A stretch of DNA of 64,000 nucleotides, from NCBI RefSeq assembly GCF_900155425.1, contig NZ_LT700191.1, forward strand, positions 1,449,198-1,513,197. Direction: 5' to 3'. Below the pieces are notes generated by a model. The model saw only the letters and a list, made by a program, of their open reading frames with translations, was not told the DNA's origin and did not search any database. Numbering within the stretch: position 1 is the first letter of the stretch; every line of letters starts with the position of its first letter. The position numbers were made by a program, and so were the translations under genes. Shown piece by piece: positions 1 through 9,936 of this stretch. This DNA comes from Parabacteroides massiliensis (GTDB taxonomy: Bacteria; Bacteroidota; Bacteroidia; Bacteroidales; Tannerellaceae).

Positions 1-2094
1 CAAAACCAGTTGTTTATTGTTTTGTTTTAGGATTTTAGCATCCACATGGTCAAAGACATAGAGAGAACTAATGTCTGTCCGTACGTAAATGCCAGGGATT
101 TCCAATGCCATCATTGCTCCGTTTGTCTCATTCCATCCGGTTTTGCCACCATCACCGCGTGAACCACGGCTGTCGGCATCACAATAAGTCAAACGCTCCG
201 TGATTTTACCATTGGGTTGTATACCTTCTGCATGAGCATGAATTACATCTCGAAGTAATTCGGCATAGGAGGTGTCTCTGGTATAACGGTATAACTTAAA
301 CAAGGCATCTCCTGATTGTGTACAAAAACCCGGAGCTCCGTGTTTATTCTGCGTGCTAGCCCAAACTGCACCGGTCAGATTCGCACCGAGTTTTGCTAAT
401 GGAGTCTCTTCTGGTAGACGGTAAGGGAAAGAAACAGTCCAAGTGGCACATAGGTTTGCTAAATTTCCGGCTTGTTTTAAATATTGCTCTTTCTCTGTTA
501 TTTCATAAAGAGTCATTAAAGAAGTGAGTAGGGCGACTGCTGTTTCTGAGTCTGCATTTTGTAGAATATCTCCACACCCCCCGGAAGTAAAGCCAACTAA
601 TGCAAAATTGTCGTAATAGTCTGCTGCAGCCTTGCAAGCTACTTCCAGATAGGTCGGATTATTATAATACCCGGAAGCTAAAGCCAGCCCGGCTATTGTT
701 ATAGCGCCACTTGTCGTATTATAGACAGCCACATTGCCGGTTTCCACATCCAGATAATTACCCCATGTCCCTTGTTTTTTCCAAGTATTGACAAAAGCAT
801 CTGCCAATAGACGCACATTTGTTTCCCATTCGACATCGATAATATTGGCTTTTCCCTGTTCTTTTAATAACATAAATTGTTTGATCATCCAATAAAGCAC
901 ATCTCCGTTTTTTCGTGTCAGGCTAATTCCCGGATTGTTAACGGCTGCATCACGGTATAAGACTTTTCCATCCGATCCGAGAACATCATAATAATAACCA
1001 CTTTTCCCTTTAGCACGTGGCAGCCCGAAATCAAATGTGTTTTTCACTTTTCGAAAATGTTCCTCATCACCTAAAGCTAACATCGGATAGGTATTCATCA
1101 GACCGCCAATCCAACCATAGGAAATCCAGTCTGCATTTTCCGGACAGTAATATTCCCACTGGTCACCTATATAATAACGTTCATCGATATTCCGAACCAT
1201 TCGCGTCAGAACCTCACTCATCGGCATCAGATTACGAGGTGCTTCTCCTCTTATATGCAGCTTACGATCTTTCATAAAGCGAGCTAACAGTTCGGGAACA
1301 TCTTTACAAGGGAAAGTAATTTCGGTAACTCGGATAATAATCCGGTCGCCTTTTTTTACCTGTATTCCCCGGTCGGGACTTTTGCTGAAACCGATAAATT
1401 CCGGCTTACGTTCCCGTACGCCTGGAGCACTGATGACGAAAGAGGCGATACTGCGATCCAGAGTTTCTTCTACGATCAAAGCATGATCCAACAATCGCTT
1501 ATTCCATTCGATACCTTGGTCGGTTAATAAAATCGTTCCGGACTTCTTTCCTCGTTCAAACATAGTCATGGCCGGTGTTGCCACATTACTGACATTGACG
1601 TCCAACCGGGATGGGGCCCCGAACTCTGGAGAAAGCTGTGGAATCGGATTGGAAGTTAGTGCCAGATCTTTCCGGTTATAATCAGTTTTATCAAGGCCGG
1701 TTGCGTACGAACGATTTACAATCCGCTGCCTATTGCCGTTATAGACAGAAGAAGGAATCATCACATAGTTATCACTTGTCCAGTGATATCGGTCGAATGC
1801 CACAGCCACACCGGTATCACTCATGTCCCGCTTGGCAGTGAAAGAAAAAATATATGTTTTGCCTTCATAGGCATCTATTTGTTCAGTTCGGACTTCCCAG
1901 TCCGAACCGGGATTTATTTCTTTGCAATGCTTCAATTCTGCCTCTTTGTAGGAACACTCCAGCAAACGGATATTTTTACTTGTGTTCACCACGCTTGGTA
2001 ACCAGGAAGCTTGTGCAGTTACTTTTGTACCCCCTTCTGTTAAGAGGCAGAGGACGCATAAGATAACAACACTTTTCATTTCTTTATTTGTCAT
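1..2094 (-). CDS. Large secreted putative six-hairpin carbohydrate-active enzyme, C-terminus cut by window edge
   Basis: An open frame of 698 codons runs leftward from ATG at 2094 off the window edge, so the C-terminus is missing. The N-terminus (residues 1-27) is a signal peptide: Lys near the start, a hydrophobic run, then a cleavage-type TAQA. Residues about 30-290 look beta-rich. From about residue 300 the protein is helical and rich in Trp, Tyr and Gly, in a pattern resembling (alpha/alpha)6-barrel glycosidases or lyases. This is judged from composition, not a named family. It is the last visible gene of Sus-type locus 1, 42 bases after the 758-residue lipoprotein gene, so it probably acts in the periplasm or at the surface on the locus substrate. 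I do not recognise the exact family. A second ATG five codons in (2079) could also be the start. Confidence 0.75.
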   Translation of the reverse strand, partial: MTNKEMKSVVILCVLCLLTEGGTKVTAQASWLPSVVNTSKNIRLLECSYKEAELKHCKEINPGSDWEVRTEQIDAYEGKTYIFSFTAKRDMSDTGVAVAFDRYHWTSDNYVMIPSSVYNGNRQRIVNRSYATGLDKTDYNRKDLALTSNPIPQLSPEFGAPSRLDVNVSNVATPAMTMFERGKKSGTILLTDQGIEWNKRLLDHALIVEETLDRSIASFVISAPGVRERKPEFIGFSKSPDRGIQVKKGDRIIIRVTEITFPCKDVPELLARFMKDRKLHIRGEAPRNLMPMSEVLTRMVRNIDERYYIGDQWEYYCPENADWISYGWIGGLMNTYPMLALGDEEHFRKVKNTFDFGLPRAKGKSGYYYDVLGSDGKVLYRDAAVNNPGISLTRKNGDVLYWMIKQFMLLKEQGKANIIDVEWETNVRLLADAFVNTWKKQGTWGNYLDVETGNVAVYNTTSGAITIAGLALASGYYNNPTYLEVACKAAADYYDNFALVGFTSGGCGDILQNADSETAVALLTSLMTLYEITEKEQYLKQAGNLANLCATWTVSFPYRLPEETPLAKLGANLTGAVWASTQNKHGAPGFCTQSGDALFKLYRYTRDTSYAELLRDVIHAHAEGIQPNGKITERLTYCDADSRGSRGDGGKTGWNETNGAMMALEIPGIYVRTDISSLYVFDHVDAKILKQNNKQLVL

Positions 2095-2136
2095 GATTTA
2101 AATACTAAAACAGTAAGTAATTGTTTGTTTTTCGGA

Positions 2137-4413
2137 TTATTCCTGTAGATTATCACTGTATAGTTCAAAAGAACAAACTTTCAGCCCATTCTCCATTTGG
2201 TAGAGAGTCCATCCGCGATTATCGGCCTTTGCTTCAAGACGCCAGTTAAGTGTCGGATTCTGTAACATTTTTCGGATATATGTTGGGAAAGCATTTGCTC
2301 GGCGAGCTTCCTCCCAAGTTCGAATCACATTGAAGATTGCATATTTTTGTGGACAACTCTCGACATCTTTTTGGCCGATCTTGAATGCATATGTACAACC
2401 ATACCCGATAGCTGTGGCTTCGATATGCTCATAATCCTCCACTGTCGACTCTGCCGTGATTGGAAAGTTCCCTCCGAATGACGACGGGAAAAAGTTGGCG
2501 TAAGTAACATCACGAAGATCTTTACCCTGGCTTGTTGTACTTCCCCATACACGCTTTTTAACATCATAAATATTCAAACCGCCTCCTACATTCCAAATGC
2601 TTTGATAATGCCAGGAGCCTTCAGAAAGAGTTGCTCCCGTAAAACGAATGTTGGGTAAACCATATTTTTCCGTCTGAGTAAACATGTTACGGAAGAAACG
2701 TTTCACCGAATAGGCTCCGAATCCGGTATGGAAATAGAATTCCTGTCCATCATAATCGAACATCCTCAGTCCGCTGTTCTTGCATATGTCCGCATAATGA
2801 CGTGCTAACTCATCCTGCAATTCCAAATTGGGAATCAATCCTGAGTACGCTCCTCCCACTGCAGGTTGAAGCTTATCTACGGCATCTCCTTTAACATGTG
2901 TGGCGGCCTTGGTTCCCCAGTAACCACGTGTCACTTTCATGAGTCGATACGGTTTCTCTTTTGTGACGCCGAGATAGTGAATCAATTCCTTTCCAATCTT
3001 AACCATATTCAATTCCGGGCTATGTCCTTCCCAACATGCTATTTCTTCCAGATGGGTAGGATCGTCGATATAGATCATCGTATCTGTTTCATTTAAATTC
3101 TCCATTAAGAAACGACGGTGTAAAATACAGATACTGTCTGAAGGGACCGGGCTGCAATCTTTGGTGCCGGGAGCCATAGAGTTGGAGATGGACGTCCGTC
3201 CGAGCATTAAACCATCCTTAGCTAAAAGATCGGCATATTCACGGGTTGACAAATCTTTATCCGTAAAATGATAACGTTTCTTTTCATGGTTCGGACCGTC
3301 GATGAAACCTCCATTTCCTCTATCGGCATGCAAGAAAGGCTGATCGTACGTATGAATTACTTTTAATCCCATCTGTTTGGCATATGAAGTTACGCTATCC
3401 ATAAGTCCACCGTATGTGCATATATCTGGCATGAAGCTGGTAGGATCTTTAACCCACTTACCTTGAAAAGTTGGATAAGGCAATCCTTCATTCTGTACAA
3501 TATCCTGGATGACCTCCAGCAAAGCCGTACTGTCAGGGCTACCCCATAAGGCGATGGATGAACCAATAAAATCCACTCCGGGAACATCCTGGCGCATCAT
3601 GTGGTTAGGTTCGTTATTTTGGAAGATGGGATTGCCTTCCGGAGAATAGATCATCTTGCCTTTTCTGCGATCACGAGAGTGATACCGGATATTGATTCGT
3701 CCGTTACAATCGACAAAAGCCGTATTCCCATATAAAATGCGGAAATATGGTTCTTTCCGATTGTAGAAAGCCACGTCATTGATGCCATCACCTCCCATTG
3801 TAAACTGTTGTCCCTCATGTAGAGTGAGTGGTAGTGGATGATTTACCTGATCTGGGGAATGAACGATATAACCAGAAGGCCCTGTTTCAGAAGTAAAACG
3901 CGATTCTCCACCGATCGTGTTATCATCCAATGCCAATGCTCCAATGGCATAACCTACAGCTGCTGATGTGTCACGTGCCACTCCGATTATCTCGCCCAGT
4001 AAATTAGTTATATTCGTATAGTAATTACCCCATTGTATACCATCGATTCCATTACGAGGTTCCAATCTTTCCAATTTTAGTTTGAAATATTTGGTTTTCT
4101 CTTCTATACTGACTGTGGCCACAGAACCGTTCTCATATTCCAATTGATACTTGCCTTCGCTATACATTGCCTTTTGTGGATAATAATAACGCTTTAGGTC
4201 TTCATCATAAAGTGACAACAGAGGAGAAGGTTGGTCTGCCGGACTGAAGTTACGGCTATCACTTGTCAAGTTCCACATTCCGGTAATATACCCCCGGCTA
4301 TCTATATCGATACCGAAACGATCTGTTTTGAATGAACGAGATCTTTCCACTCCACAAGCTGATAGCAATATGAGTATTACAGCCAGTGAGATAATTTTTT
4401 TTGTCATTATCAT
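2137..4413 (-). CDS. Putative lipoprotein glycoside hydrolase of unknown family (locus 1)
   Basis: The protein has 758 residues. The N-terminus ends in the lipobox LLSAC, so Cys20 would be lipidated and the protein anchored in a membrane, probably facing outward as usual for Sus-locus enzymes. The N-terminal 300 residues look like a beta-sandwich. The middle carries barrel-like strands ending in acidic motifs such as HTYDQPF (about residues 355-361) and FDYDGQEFYF (about 548-557), reminiscent of TIM-barrel alpha-glycosidases. The family was not recognised and the catalytic residues are guesses. It lies 166 bases after the susD gene and before another putative enzyme, which supports a role in glycan breakdown. 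ATG at 4407 is an alternative start that would drop two residues. Confidence 0.75.
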   Translation of the reverse strand: MIMTKKIISLAVILILLSACGVERSRSFKTDRFGIDIDSRGYITGMWNLTSDSRNFSPADQPSPLLSLYDEDLKRYYYPQKAMYSEGKYQLEYENGSVATVSIEEKTKYFKLKLERLEPRNGIDGIQWGNYYTNITNLLGEIIGVARDTSAAVGYAIGALALDDNTIGGESRFTSETGPSGYIVHSPDQVNHPLPLTLHEGQQFTMGGDGINDVAFYNRKEPYFRILYGNTAFVDCNGRINIRYHSRDRRKGKMIYSPEGNPIFQNNEPNHMMRQDVPGVDFIGSSIALWGSPDSTALLEVIQDIVQNEGLPYPTFQGKWVKDPTSFMPDICTYGGLMDSVTSYAKQMGLKVIHTYDQPFLHADRGNGGFIDGPNHEKKRYHFTDKDLSTREYADLLAKDGLMLGRTSISNSMAPGTKDCSPVPSDSICILHRRFLMENLNETDTMIYIDDPTHLEEIACWEGHSPELNMVKIGKELIHYLGVTKEKPYRLMKVTRGYWGTKAATHVKGDAVDKLQPAVGGAYSGLIPNLELQDELARHYADICKNSGLRMFDYDGQEFYFHTGFGAYSVKRFFRNMFTQTEKYGLPNIRFTGATLSEGSWHYQSIWNVGGGLNIYDVKKRVWGSTTSQGKDLRDVTYANFFPSSFGGNFPITAESTVEDYEHIEATAIGYGCTYAFKIGQKDVESCPQKYAIFNVIRTWEEARRANAFPTYIRKMLQNPTLNWRLEAKADNRGWTLYQMENGLKVCSFELYSDNLQE

Positions 4414-4579
4414 TTACTGTTTTTGCATTCTGTTAGTAATTTCTTCCTAAAACAATATTAATTGTGACTGAAATGTACCTTCCCTCAAAAGAAGTTGGAC
4501 AAAAAATTGGGAGAGGGAAACTAAAACGAGTCTCCCTCTCTTGTATTTCTACAGATTTTCAATCAATTAATTATGATTG

Positions 4580-6367
4580 TTATTTCAATGGATCAAATGT
4601 ACCGCCCCATTCTACATTTTGCTCAATCTTGGAGTTACGATCAATGACTTCTTTATGGATAGAATAGAACCAATGATCCAAATCAAGGTTGAACATGTAT
4701 TGTTTATCCATATCAACACATTCTACATATTCGAAGCGGAACAATTTACGAATTTCCGGATCATACATATCCTTGGTCCAATCGAAACTTGCTATATTAC
4801 TCTGATCTTTTATGACTGGGTATAAGCTGGCACGGTATTTAAGGTTATTCAGGATGTCATATCGTTTCCAACGGCGTAAATCTGCCCAACGTTTGCCTTC
4901 ATAGGCAAATTCTATGAAACGTTCATTAATATAGGCTTCACGAATATCGCTTTGAGATGTTGCAGTAATCCCATAGTTTCCTGTCCCAGATTCAATACCG
5001 GCACGTTTACGAATATCATATAGTACTTGTAGGGCTTCATTGCTTTTGCCTAATTCATTCGCACACTCACCATAGTTCATTAAAACTTCTGCAAAACGAA
5101 TTTCAATCCAGTCGATGTCTGCATCATATACGGTAGCTTGGGTCAAGTCAGGATCCAACCCCTTTTTCTGATAATAACCAGAAGAATTACCGCCAATGCC
5201 TTTATTTAACTGATCTTGTATCAAAGACACATATTTATAACCTGTTGACGCTCCTTCATCTGCCATTAGTTTCCATGCATTCCAATACTTCATATTGTCA
5301 GTTAATACATCGTTACATGGATAACTTGTTCCTGGACAGAATATTGTCGCATAGAAACGAGGATCACGATTCATATAGAAGTCAGTCATAAATTGCTCAT
5401 TGTAAGCAGGATCATTTGCTAAACGATTTACATCCAATTCCAGTTTGGAGCCATCAGCTTTCGGAAATGCCATCAGAAGCGGAAATATTGCTTGGTTATC
5501 ATTGGCTGCGTCTTTTGTCAACGGCTCAGGGCGAATGTTTTTTTGATCGAGTTTGTGATCAGGGTAAATATATTGATTCACCATAACGACCTCACGATTT
5601 TGTTCATCATACCAAATATCTGCAAAATTTCCTTCATATAAACCTTTGCCAGCATTTTGTAAAAAATCTACAGCCGTTTTATTGGCATTATAGGCAATCT
5701 CCCAACGGGACTGATCGTTGTTTGGATTAAACAGTGGACTGGCATATTGCAATAATATGCGGCCTTTGAATGCCATAGCACAACCTTTGTCAATACGCCC
5801 ATAATCTTTTCCTTCCCACGTATCAGGGAGAGAGGCGATTGCTTCATCCAAATCTTTCATGATCTGTTCTACACATTCGGAGGTACTGTTTCGGGTGACA
5901 AACAAAGATGCAACATCAGTTACATCTTGAAAATGAAGAATTAACGGGACACCTCCCACAGAAAAGATTTTTCCCCAATAGTCCCATGCTCTCCAGAAAA
6001 GAGCCTGGCCTCTTAATGTTTTCTTTTCTTCATCAGTTAAAACCGTCACTGTTTCCAGTTGATCCAAAAAGAAGTTTATACGATCTATGTTCCCATAATC
6101 CAACTTTTGTCCACAATTGTCGATTGTGATTTGCCCTCTAACATATTCACTCATATTAGTAGGGCCATTCATACCCTCATCCGTATTGTTGGCATTAACA
6201 GGCCATCCCGGTAACATTCTGCCGTAAATATCGGTCAGGAATGAACTGATCATTGTTTTATCTTTCCAGACATTGTCTGGAGTGATCGCGCCTGAATTTT
6301 CATAGTCCAAGCTGCAACTGCATAAGATAATGAGTGCTAAACTGTATATAATATTTTTTCGTTTCAT
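4580..6367 (-). CDS. SusD/RagB-family nutrient-binding outer membrane lipoprotein (locus 1)
   Basis: SusD-like proteins are surface lipoproteins that form a lid on the SusC channel and bind glycan. The signal peptide ends in ILCSCS, giving a lipidated Cys near residue 17. Family features include the helical TPR-like core (WRAWDYWGKIF near residue 125) and the C-terminal block with INERFIEFAYEGKRWADLRRW, about 100 residues before the end. I chose ATG at 6367: the frame extends three codons upstream only through TTG. This start leaves 19 bases after the susC stop codon, nearly the same spacing (20 bases) as the second SusC/SusD pair in this window. It is cotranscribed with susC upstream. Confidence 0.95.
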   Translation of the reverse strand: MKRKNIIYSLALIILCSCSLDYENSGAITPDNVWKDKTMISSFLTDIYGRMLPGWPVNANNTDEGMNGPTNMSEYVRGQITIDNCGQKLDYGNIDRINFFLDQLETVTVLTDEEKKTLRGQALFWRAWDYWGKIFSVGGVPLILHFQDVTDVASLFVTRNSTSECVEQIMKDLDEAIASLPDTWEGKDYGRIDKGCAMAFKGRILLQYASPLFNPNNDQSRWEIAYNANKTAVDFLQNAGKGLYEGNFADIWYDEQNREVVMVNQYIYPDHKLDQKNIRPEPLTKDAANDNQAIFPLLMAFPKADGSKLELDVNRLANDPAYNEQFMTDFYMNRDPRFYATIFCPGTSYPCNDVLTDNMKYWNAWKLMADEGASTGYKYVSLIQDQLNKGIGGNSSGYYQKKGLDPDLTQATVYDADIDWIEIRFAEVLMNYGECANELGKSNEALQVLYDIRKRAGIESGTGNYGITATSQSDIREAYINERFIEFAYEGKRWADLRRWKRYDILNNLKYRASLYPVIKDQSNIASFDWTKDMYDPEIRKLFRFEYVECVDMDKQYMFNLDLDHWFYSIHKEVIDRNSKIEQNVEWGGTFDPLK

Positions 6368-6386
6368 ACTTAACAAAGCTTTTTAG

Positions 6387-9300
6387 TTAGAATTTCACAT
6401 CAACCCCAAAGTTCCAAGACCGTAAAATCGGGAAAGCATTTCCATTTCCTATTTCCGGATCATAATAGTTCTTATTAAAGCTACTTAATACGAATAAATT
6501 TGTTCCAGTAATAAATAAACGGACATTATCAAAGACCTTATTATAGAACTGTCTTTGAGGTAAATCATAGCTTACCGTCAGATATTTCAGACGCATAAAA
6601 CTTGCATCTTTCAGCCAATAGCTGGAATTTGTCTGATACGTTTTCGAGTTGTTGTTGCTGATACGTTTGGGTAATGTCGCATTGGGTGTTTCCGGTGTCC
6701 AACTATCGTAATACCATTGGTTCCACATGCGGTTCCATTCTACACCACCGGCCAGATCAGACATCCATTTCTTTTCACCTAATCTTCCAGAGAACATCAT
6801 GTCAATATTTAGACCTTTCCAGCCACCACCAAGATTCAAACCATAAATGACAGGGAAATTTTTATTTTTTAATATTACACGGTCCCAATCGTTTATTACA
6901 CCATCGGGAATACCATCAGGTCCACTTATATCTTTAAATACCATCATACCCAATTCAGGAGACAATCCGTTGTGTTTGTAATTAGGGTTGGCTGCATTAA
7001 AAGCGTCCAGCTCTTCTTGGGTACGGATGATTTTATCAAATTCCCAACCAGTAATATAAGAAGTCGATTTACCTTCTGCGATATCGATCCATTGTGCGTT
7101 TTCTGCATGATCTTTTTTTATCACTTTGTTCCATCCATACGACATCGTCAGGTTTGCAAAATAAGAGAAATCTCGAGTTTGCCCGCGATAACCTAATTGG
7201 AAATCGATACCTTGTGCATGGACTTCTCCATAGTTTTCTGCCGGCATGGATAAACTAAATGTCGATGGCAATGTATTAGTACGGCTACCCAAAATGTCAT
7301 AAGAATTGCGGAACCAGTAGTCAGTTGAGAGATTCCAATGGTTCAAGAAATTCATGTCTACGCCAATATTGTAACTCAATGATTTTTCCCAAGTCAGATT
7401 CGGGTTGACCACACTTCCATAAGTTATACCAACCGATTTTACAGGATTTTTACCAAAATAGGCAGAACTGCCTGAGTTATAAGATTCTTGCCACTGCCAT
7501 CCGCCAACGGAGTCATTACCGGTCAAACCGACAGAACCACGTATTTTTAAAAACTGAATAGTACTTCTATTAAAGAAATCTTCTTCTGAAATAATCCAAC
7601 CAAGAGATCCAGCCGGGAAGAATCCCCAACGTTGTTCTGGTGCAAAGTTCATCGAACCGTCTTCACGAAAAGAGAAAGTTGCCAAATACTTATCTGCATA
7701 TGAATAACTGAACTGTCCGATATAAGACAGACGGCCATTTATCCAGTCGGTGTCACCATTCCCCCATGTGTCTGTACGGGAGCTGCTTGCTGCCCAAAAC
7801 TGATCTGTTGTATATACAGGAAAAGTTTCACGTCCACCTGTGACACCTGCACCACCACCTTCATACCATTCTGTTACGAATACTGCCGATACACGATGTT
7901 TTCCTTTGAATACATTTTCGTAATTCAACTGGAAGTTTAATTGTTTGTCATCGCTCCAACTTGATTTACGCTCAATATAATCCTTACCAACCCATGTCGA
8001 TTTTCTTGTACTGATGATATCATTATCATTTGTAGATATAATACGATTATTCGTGCCACTTTTTTTCATGGTCATCAAATCATAATTGATATAAAACTTC
8101 TTATTGACATCATTCGTCCAACTTTTGCTATAGGAAACTTTTGCGCTTAGACCTTTCAAGAATGGCATTTTGTAAGTCGCACTGATAACTGCTTGAGGTT
8201 TCAACATCTGTGATTTGTTATAACCTCCTTTTCCATCAACAGCTGCTCCCATATTGGCTATCCAGCCATAATCAATATACTGTCCGTTATCCGTATAAAC
8301 CGGTTGATCCGGTTGCCAGACTCTCAGTTTGCTGTAATTAGAAGCTGCATTTTCAAAAACCGCATTTCCTGTGAAGTTGTTGTAAATAGCCAAACCTGCA
8401 AAGACCTCTAAGTCTTTTGTGATATCGGCAGTAACATTCATACGAATGTTATATTTATCATACGTCAACGGTTTTAAGAAACCCTTTTGTTTCACATAAG
8501 AAGCAGCTCCGAAATAACGAACCCGATCACTACCGCCATTTACACTCAAGTTATGTGTTTGGGTTGTCGGATTTCTCCATACTGTTTCCAGCTGGTCATA
8601 TCCCCAACCTCCATTTATCGTTTTGAAATGGTCAATTTCCTCTTGTGACCAAGCCCAACCCGCAGGATCAGCAGAACCATTGATGCGTGTGTACATTTCA
8701 CCTGCCTGAACAGCACTTGTCAATTCTGAATTTTTAGTACGGGAATCCGTGCTAAAGCCATATGAATAATTGAATGTCGGTTTTCCCCGATTACCTTTTT
8801 TTGTGGTAACAACTATTACACCTCCAGCAGAACGCGAGCCATAAATAGCAGCAGAGGCAGCATCCTTTAATACGGAAACATCCTCGATTTCATTCGGGCT
8901 CAAATTATTAAAATCTCCACTGCCACGAACAACCCCATCAATCACATAAGTGACATTCTCTGCGTTCCAAGATGCACCTGTACGAATAGAAATATTAGGT
9001 GCTGTTCCAGGAAGAGCACTCGGTGTACTCACATTTACTCCAGCTAATTTACCAACCAAAATGTTTCCGGCGGATGTTGTGGGAAGTGCTTTTACATTTT
9101 CTTCCACTTTCATGGATGATACGGCTCCTGTAACCAGCCCCTTTTTTTGTGTCATATAACCGACAACAACTACTTCATCCAGCAATTCTGAATCATTTGC
9201 TAATGTAATATTGAATGTTTTTCCCCTTATTACCGGGACTTCTAGATTTTTAAAACCCACATATGATATCAATAATGTCGCATTATCATCTACACTTAAA

Positions 9301-9782
9301 GAAAAATTGCCGTTGATATCTGAAATTGTACCATTATCCTTGGTACCTTTTTCTAAAATGTTAGCACCAATCACTGGTTCACCATTCGGATCATGGATAG
9401 AACCGGTGACGATTTTTTTATTTTGATCGACTGCTGTTGTGATATGAGAGGTCTCTTTCGGTTTATAAATAGAGATTGTTTTATTTTCAATATCATATTT
9501 CACTTCCATACCTTCAAAAACGGAAGCCAAGACCTGGTTAAGAGTTTTGTCTGTCGCGTTGACCGTAACAGTTTGTTTGATATTTATATCATTATTACGG
9601 ACTAAGATCGAATATCCGGTTTGTCGTTCTATATCATCCAGTACTTTACTGATAGGTACATTTTGGTGATGTACTGTAATTTTTATACTTTGTAATACAG
9701 TATTTGCATACATGGATGCAGAGATTACACTCATCGCCAAAAATAAGCTCAATTGTTTGATTGAAAAATACTTTATTTTCAT
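6387..9782 (-). CDS. SusC/RagA-family TonB-dependent outer membrane transporter with STN domain (locus 1)
   Basis: This 1131-residue TonB-dependent transporter would import oligosaccharides across the outer membrane. A signal peptide (1-26) is followed by a secretin/TonB N-terminal (STN) domain (about 30-110), which in this family contacts a FecR anti-sigma factor. Next come a carboxypeptidase-regulatory-like domain (about 125-205), the TonB-box region with LDEVVVVGYMTQKK, a plug domain (VSVLKDAASAAIYGSRSAGG) and the C-terminal beta-barrel ending in an aromatic strand (FGVDVKF). The fecR and sigma factor genes lie just upstream on the same strand, so transcription is probably induced by the substrate through trans-envelope signalling. 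On the opposite strand the start codon overlaps the -7 box of a candidate antisense RNA. Confidence 0.96.
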   Translation of the reverse strand: MKIKYFSIKQLSLFLAMSVISASMYANTVLQSIKITVHHQNVPISKVLDDIERQTGYSILVRNNDINIKQTVTVNATDKTLNQVLASVFEGMEVKYDIENKTISIYKPKETSHITTAVDQNKKIVTGSIHDPNGEPVIGANILEKGTKDNGTISDINGNFSLSVDDNATLLISYVGFKNLEVPVIRGKTFNITLANDSELLDEVVVVGYMTQKKGLVTGAVSSMKVEENVKALPTTSAGNILVGKLAGVNVSTPSALPGTAPNISIRTGASWNAENVTYVIDGVVRGSGDFNNLSPNEIEDVSVLKDAASAAIYGSRSAGGVIVVTTKKGNRGKPTFNYSYGFSTDSRTKNSELTSAVQAGEMYTRINGSADPAGWAWSQEEIDHFKTINGGWGYDQLETVWRNPTTQTHNLSVNGGSDRVRYFGAASYVKQKGFLKPLTYDKYNIRMNVTADITKDLEVFAGLAIYNNFTGNAVFENAASNYSKLRVWQPDQPVYTDNGQYIDYGWIANMGAAVDGKGGYNKSQMLKPQAVISATYKMPFLKGLSAKVSYSKSWTNDVNKKFYINYDLMTMKKSGTNNRIISTNDNDIISTRKSTWVGKDYIERKSSWSDDKQLNFQLNYENVFKGKHRVSAVFVTEWYEGGGAGVTGGRETFPVYTTDQFWAASSSRTDTWGNGDTDWINGRLSYIGQFSYSYADKYLATFSFREDGSMNFAPEQRWGFFPAGSLGWIISEEDFFNRSTIQFLKIRGSVGLTGNDSVGGWQWQESYNSGSSAYFGKNPVKSVGITYGSVVNPNLTWEKSLSYNIGVDMNFLNHWNLSTDYWFRNSYDILGSRTNTLPSTFSLSMPAENYGEVHAQGIDFQLGYRGQTRDFSYFANLTMSYGWNKVIKKDHAENAQWIDIAEGKSTSYITGWEFDKIIRTQEELDAFNAANPNYKHNGLSPELGMMVFKDISGPDGIPDGVINDWDRVILKNKNFPVIYGLNLGGGWKGLNIDMMFSGRLGEKKWMSDLAGGVEWNRMWNQWYYDSWTPETPNATLPKRISNNNSKTYQTNSSYWLKDASFMRLKYLTVSYDLPQRQFYNKVFDNVRLFITGTNLFVLSSFNKNYYDPEIGNGNAFPILRSWNFGVDVKF

Positions 9783-9789
9783 ACTTTTG
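9756..9789 (+). promoter_or_regulatory. Candidate promoter of an antisense RNA opposing susC (locus 1)
   Basis: A plus-strand TTTG (9756-9759), 22 spacer bases and TACTTTTG (9782-9789) match the Bacteroidetes housekeeping promoter pattern (TTTG near -33, TAnnTTTG near -7). Spacer length equals that of the clear promoter before the second sigma factor gene. The -7 box overlaps the A of the susC start codon on the other strand. Confidence 0.5.
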
Positions 9790-9794
9790 TAACG

Positions 9795-9877
9795 ATTTTG
9801 TTAGTTAGTAACTAATTAATTCAAAAAATCATCTAATGAATCGGAGAGAAGTGCCAACCATCTCCGATTCTTTTTTT
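9795..9877 (+). ncRNA. Candidate DonS-like cis-antisense small RNA to the susC leader (locus 1)
   Basis: A transcript from the promoter at 9756-9789 would start near 9795 and end at the terminator whose U-run finishes at 9877. It would be about 80 nt long and fully complementary to the 5' leader of the minus-strand susC mRNA. No plus-strand gene ends here, so the plus-oriented terminator has no other obvious use. In Bacteroides fragilis, DonS-type antisense RNAs repress Sus-type loci that have ECF sigma/anti-sigma pairs from the same position. The RNA itself is inferred; only the promoter-like and terminator sequences are seen. The second Sus locus has a matching arrangement. Confidence 0.5.
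9838..9877 (+). terminator. Rho-independent terminator on the plus strand between susC and fecR
   Basis: GAATCGGAGA (9838-9847) pairs perfectly with TCTCCGATTC (9861-9870) across a 13-base loop, followed by seven T residues on the plus strand. Read on the minus strand it lacks a U-run directly after the stem, so it points against the operon. Confidence 0.75.
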
Positions 9878-9936
9878 ATCCTGTTCTTCCCATAAGTTTT
9901 ATTTTAAAGTTAAACATTATTATATCACTCACAGTT

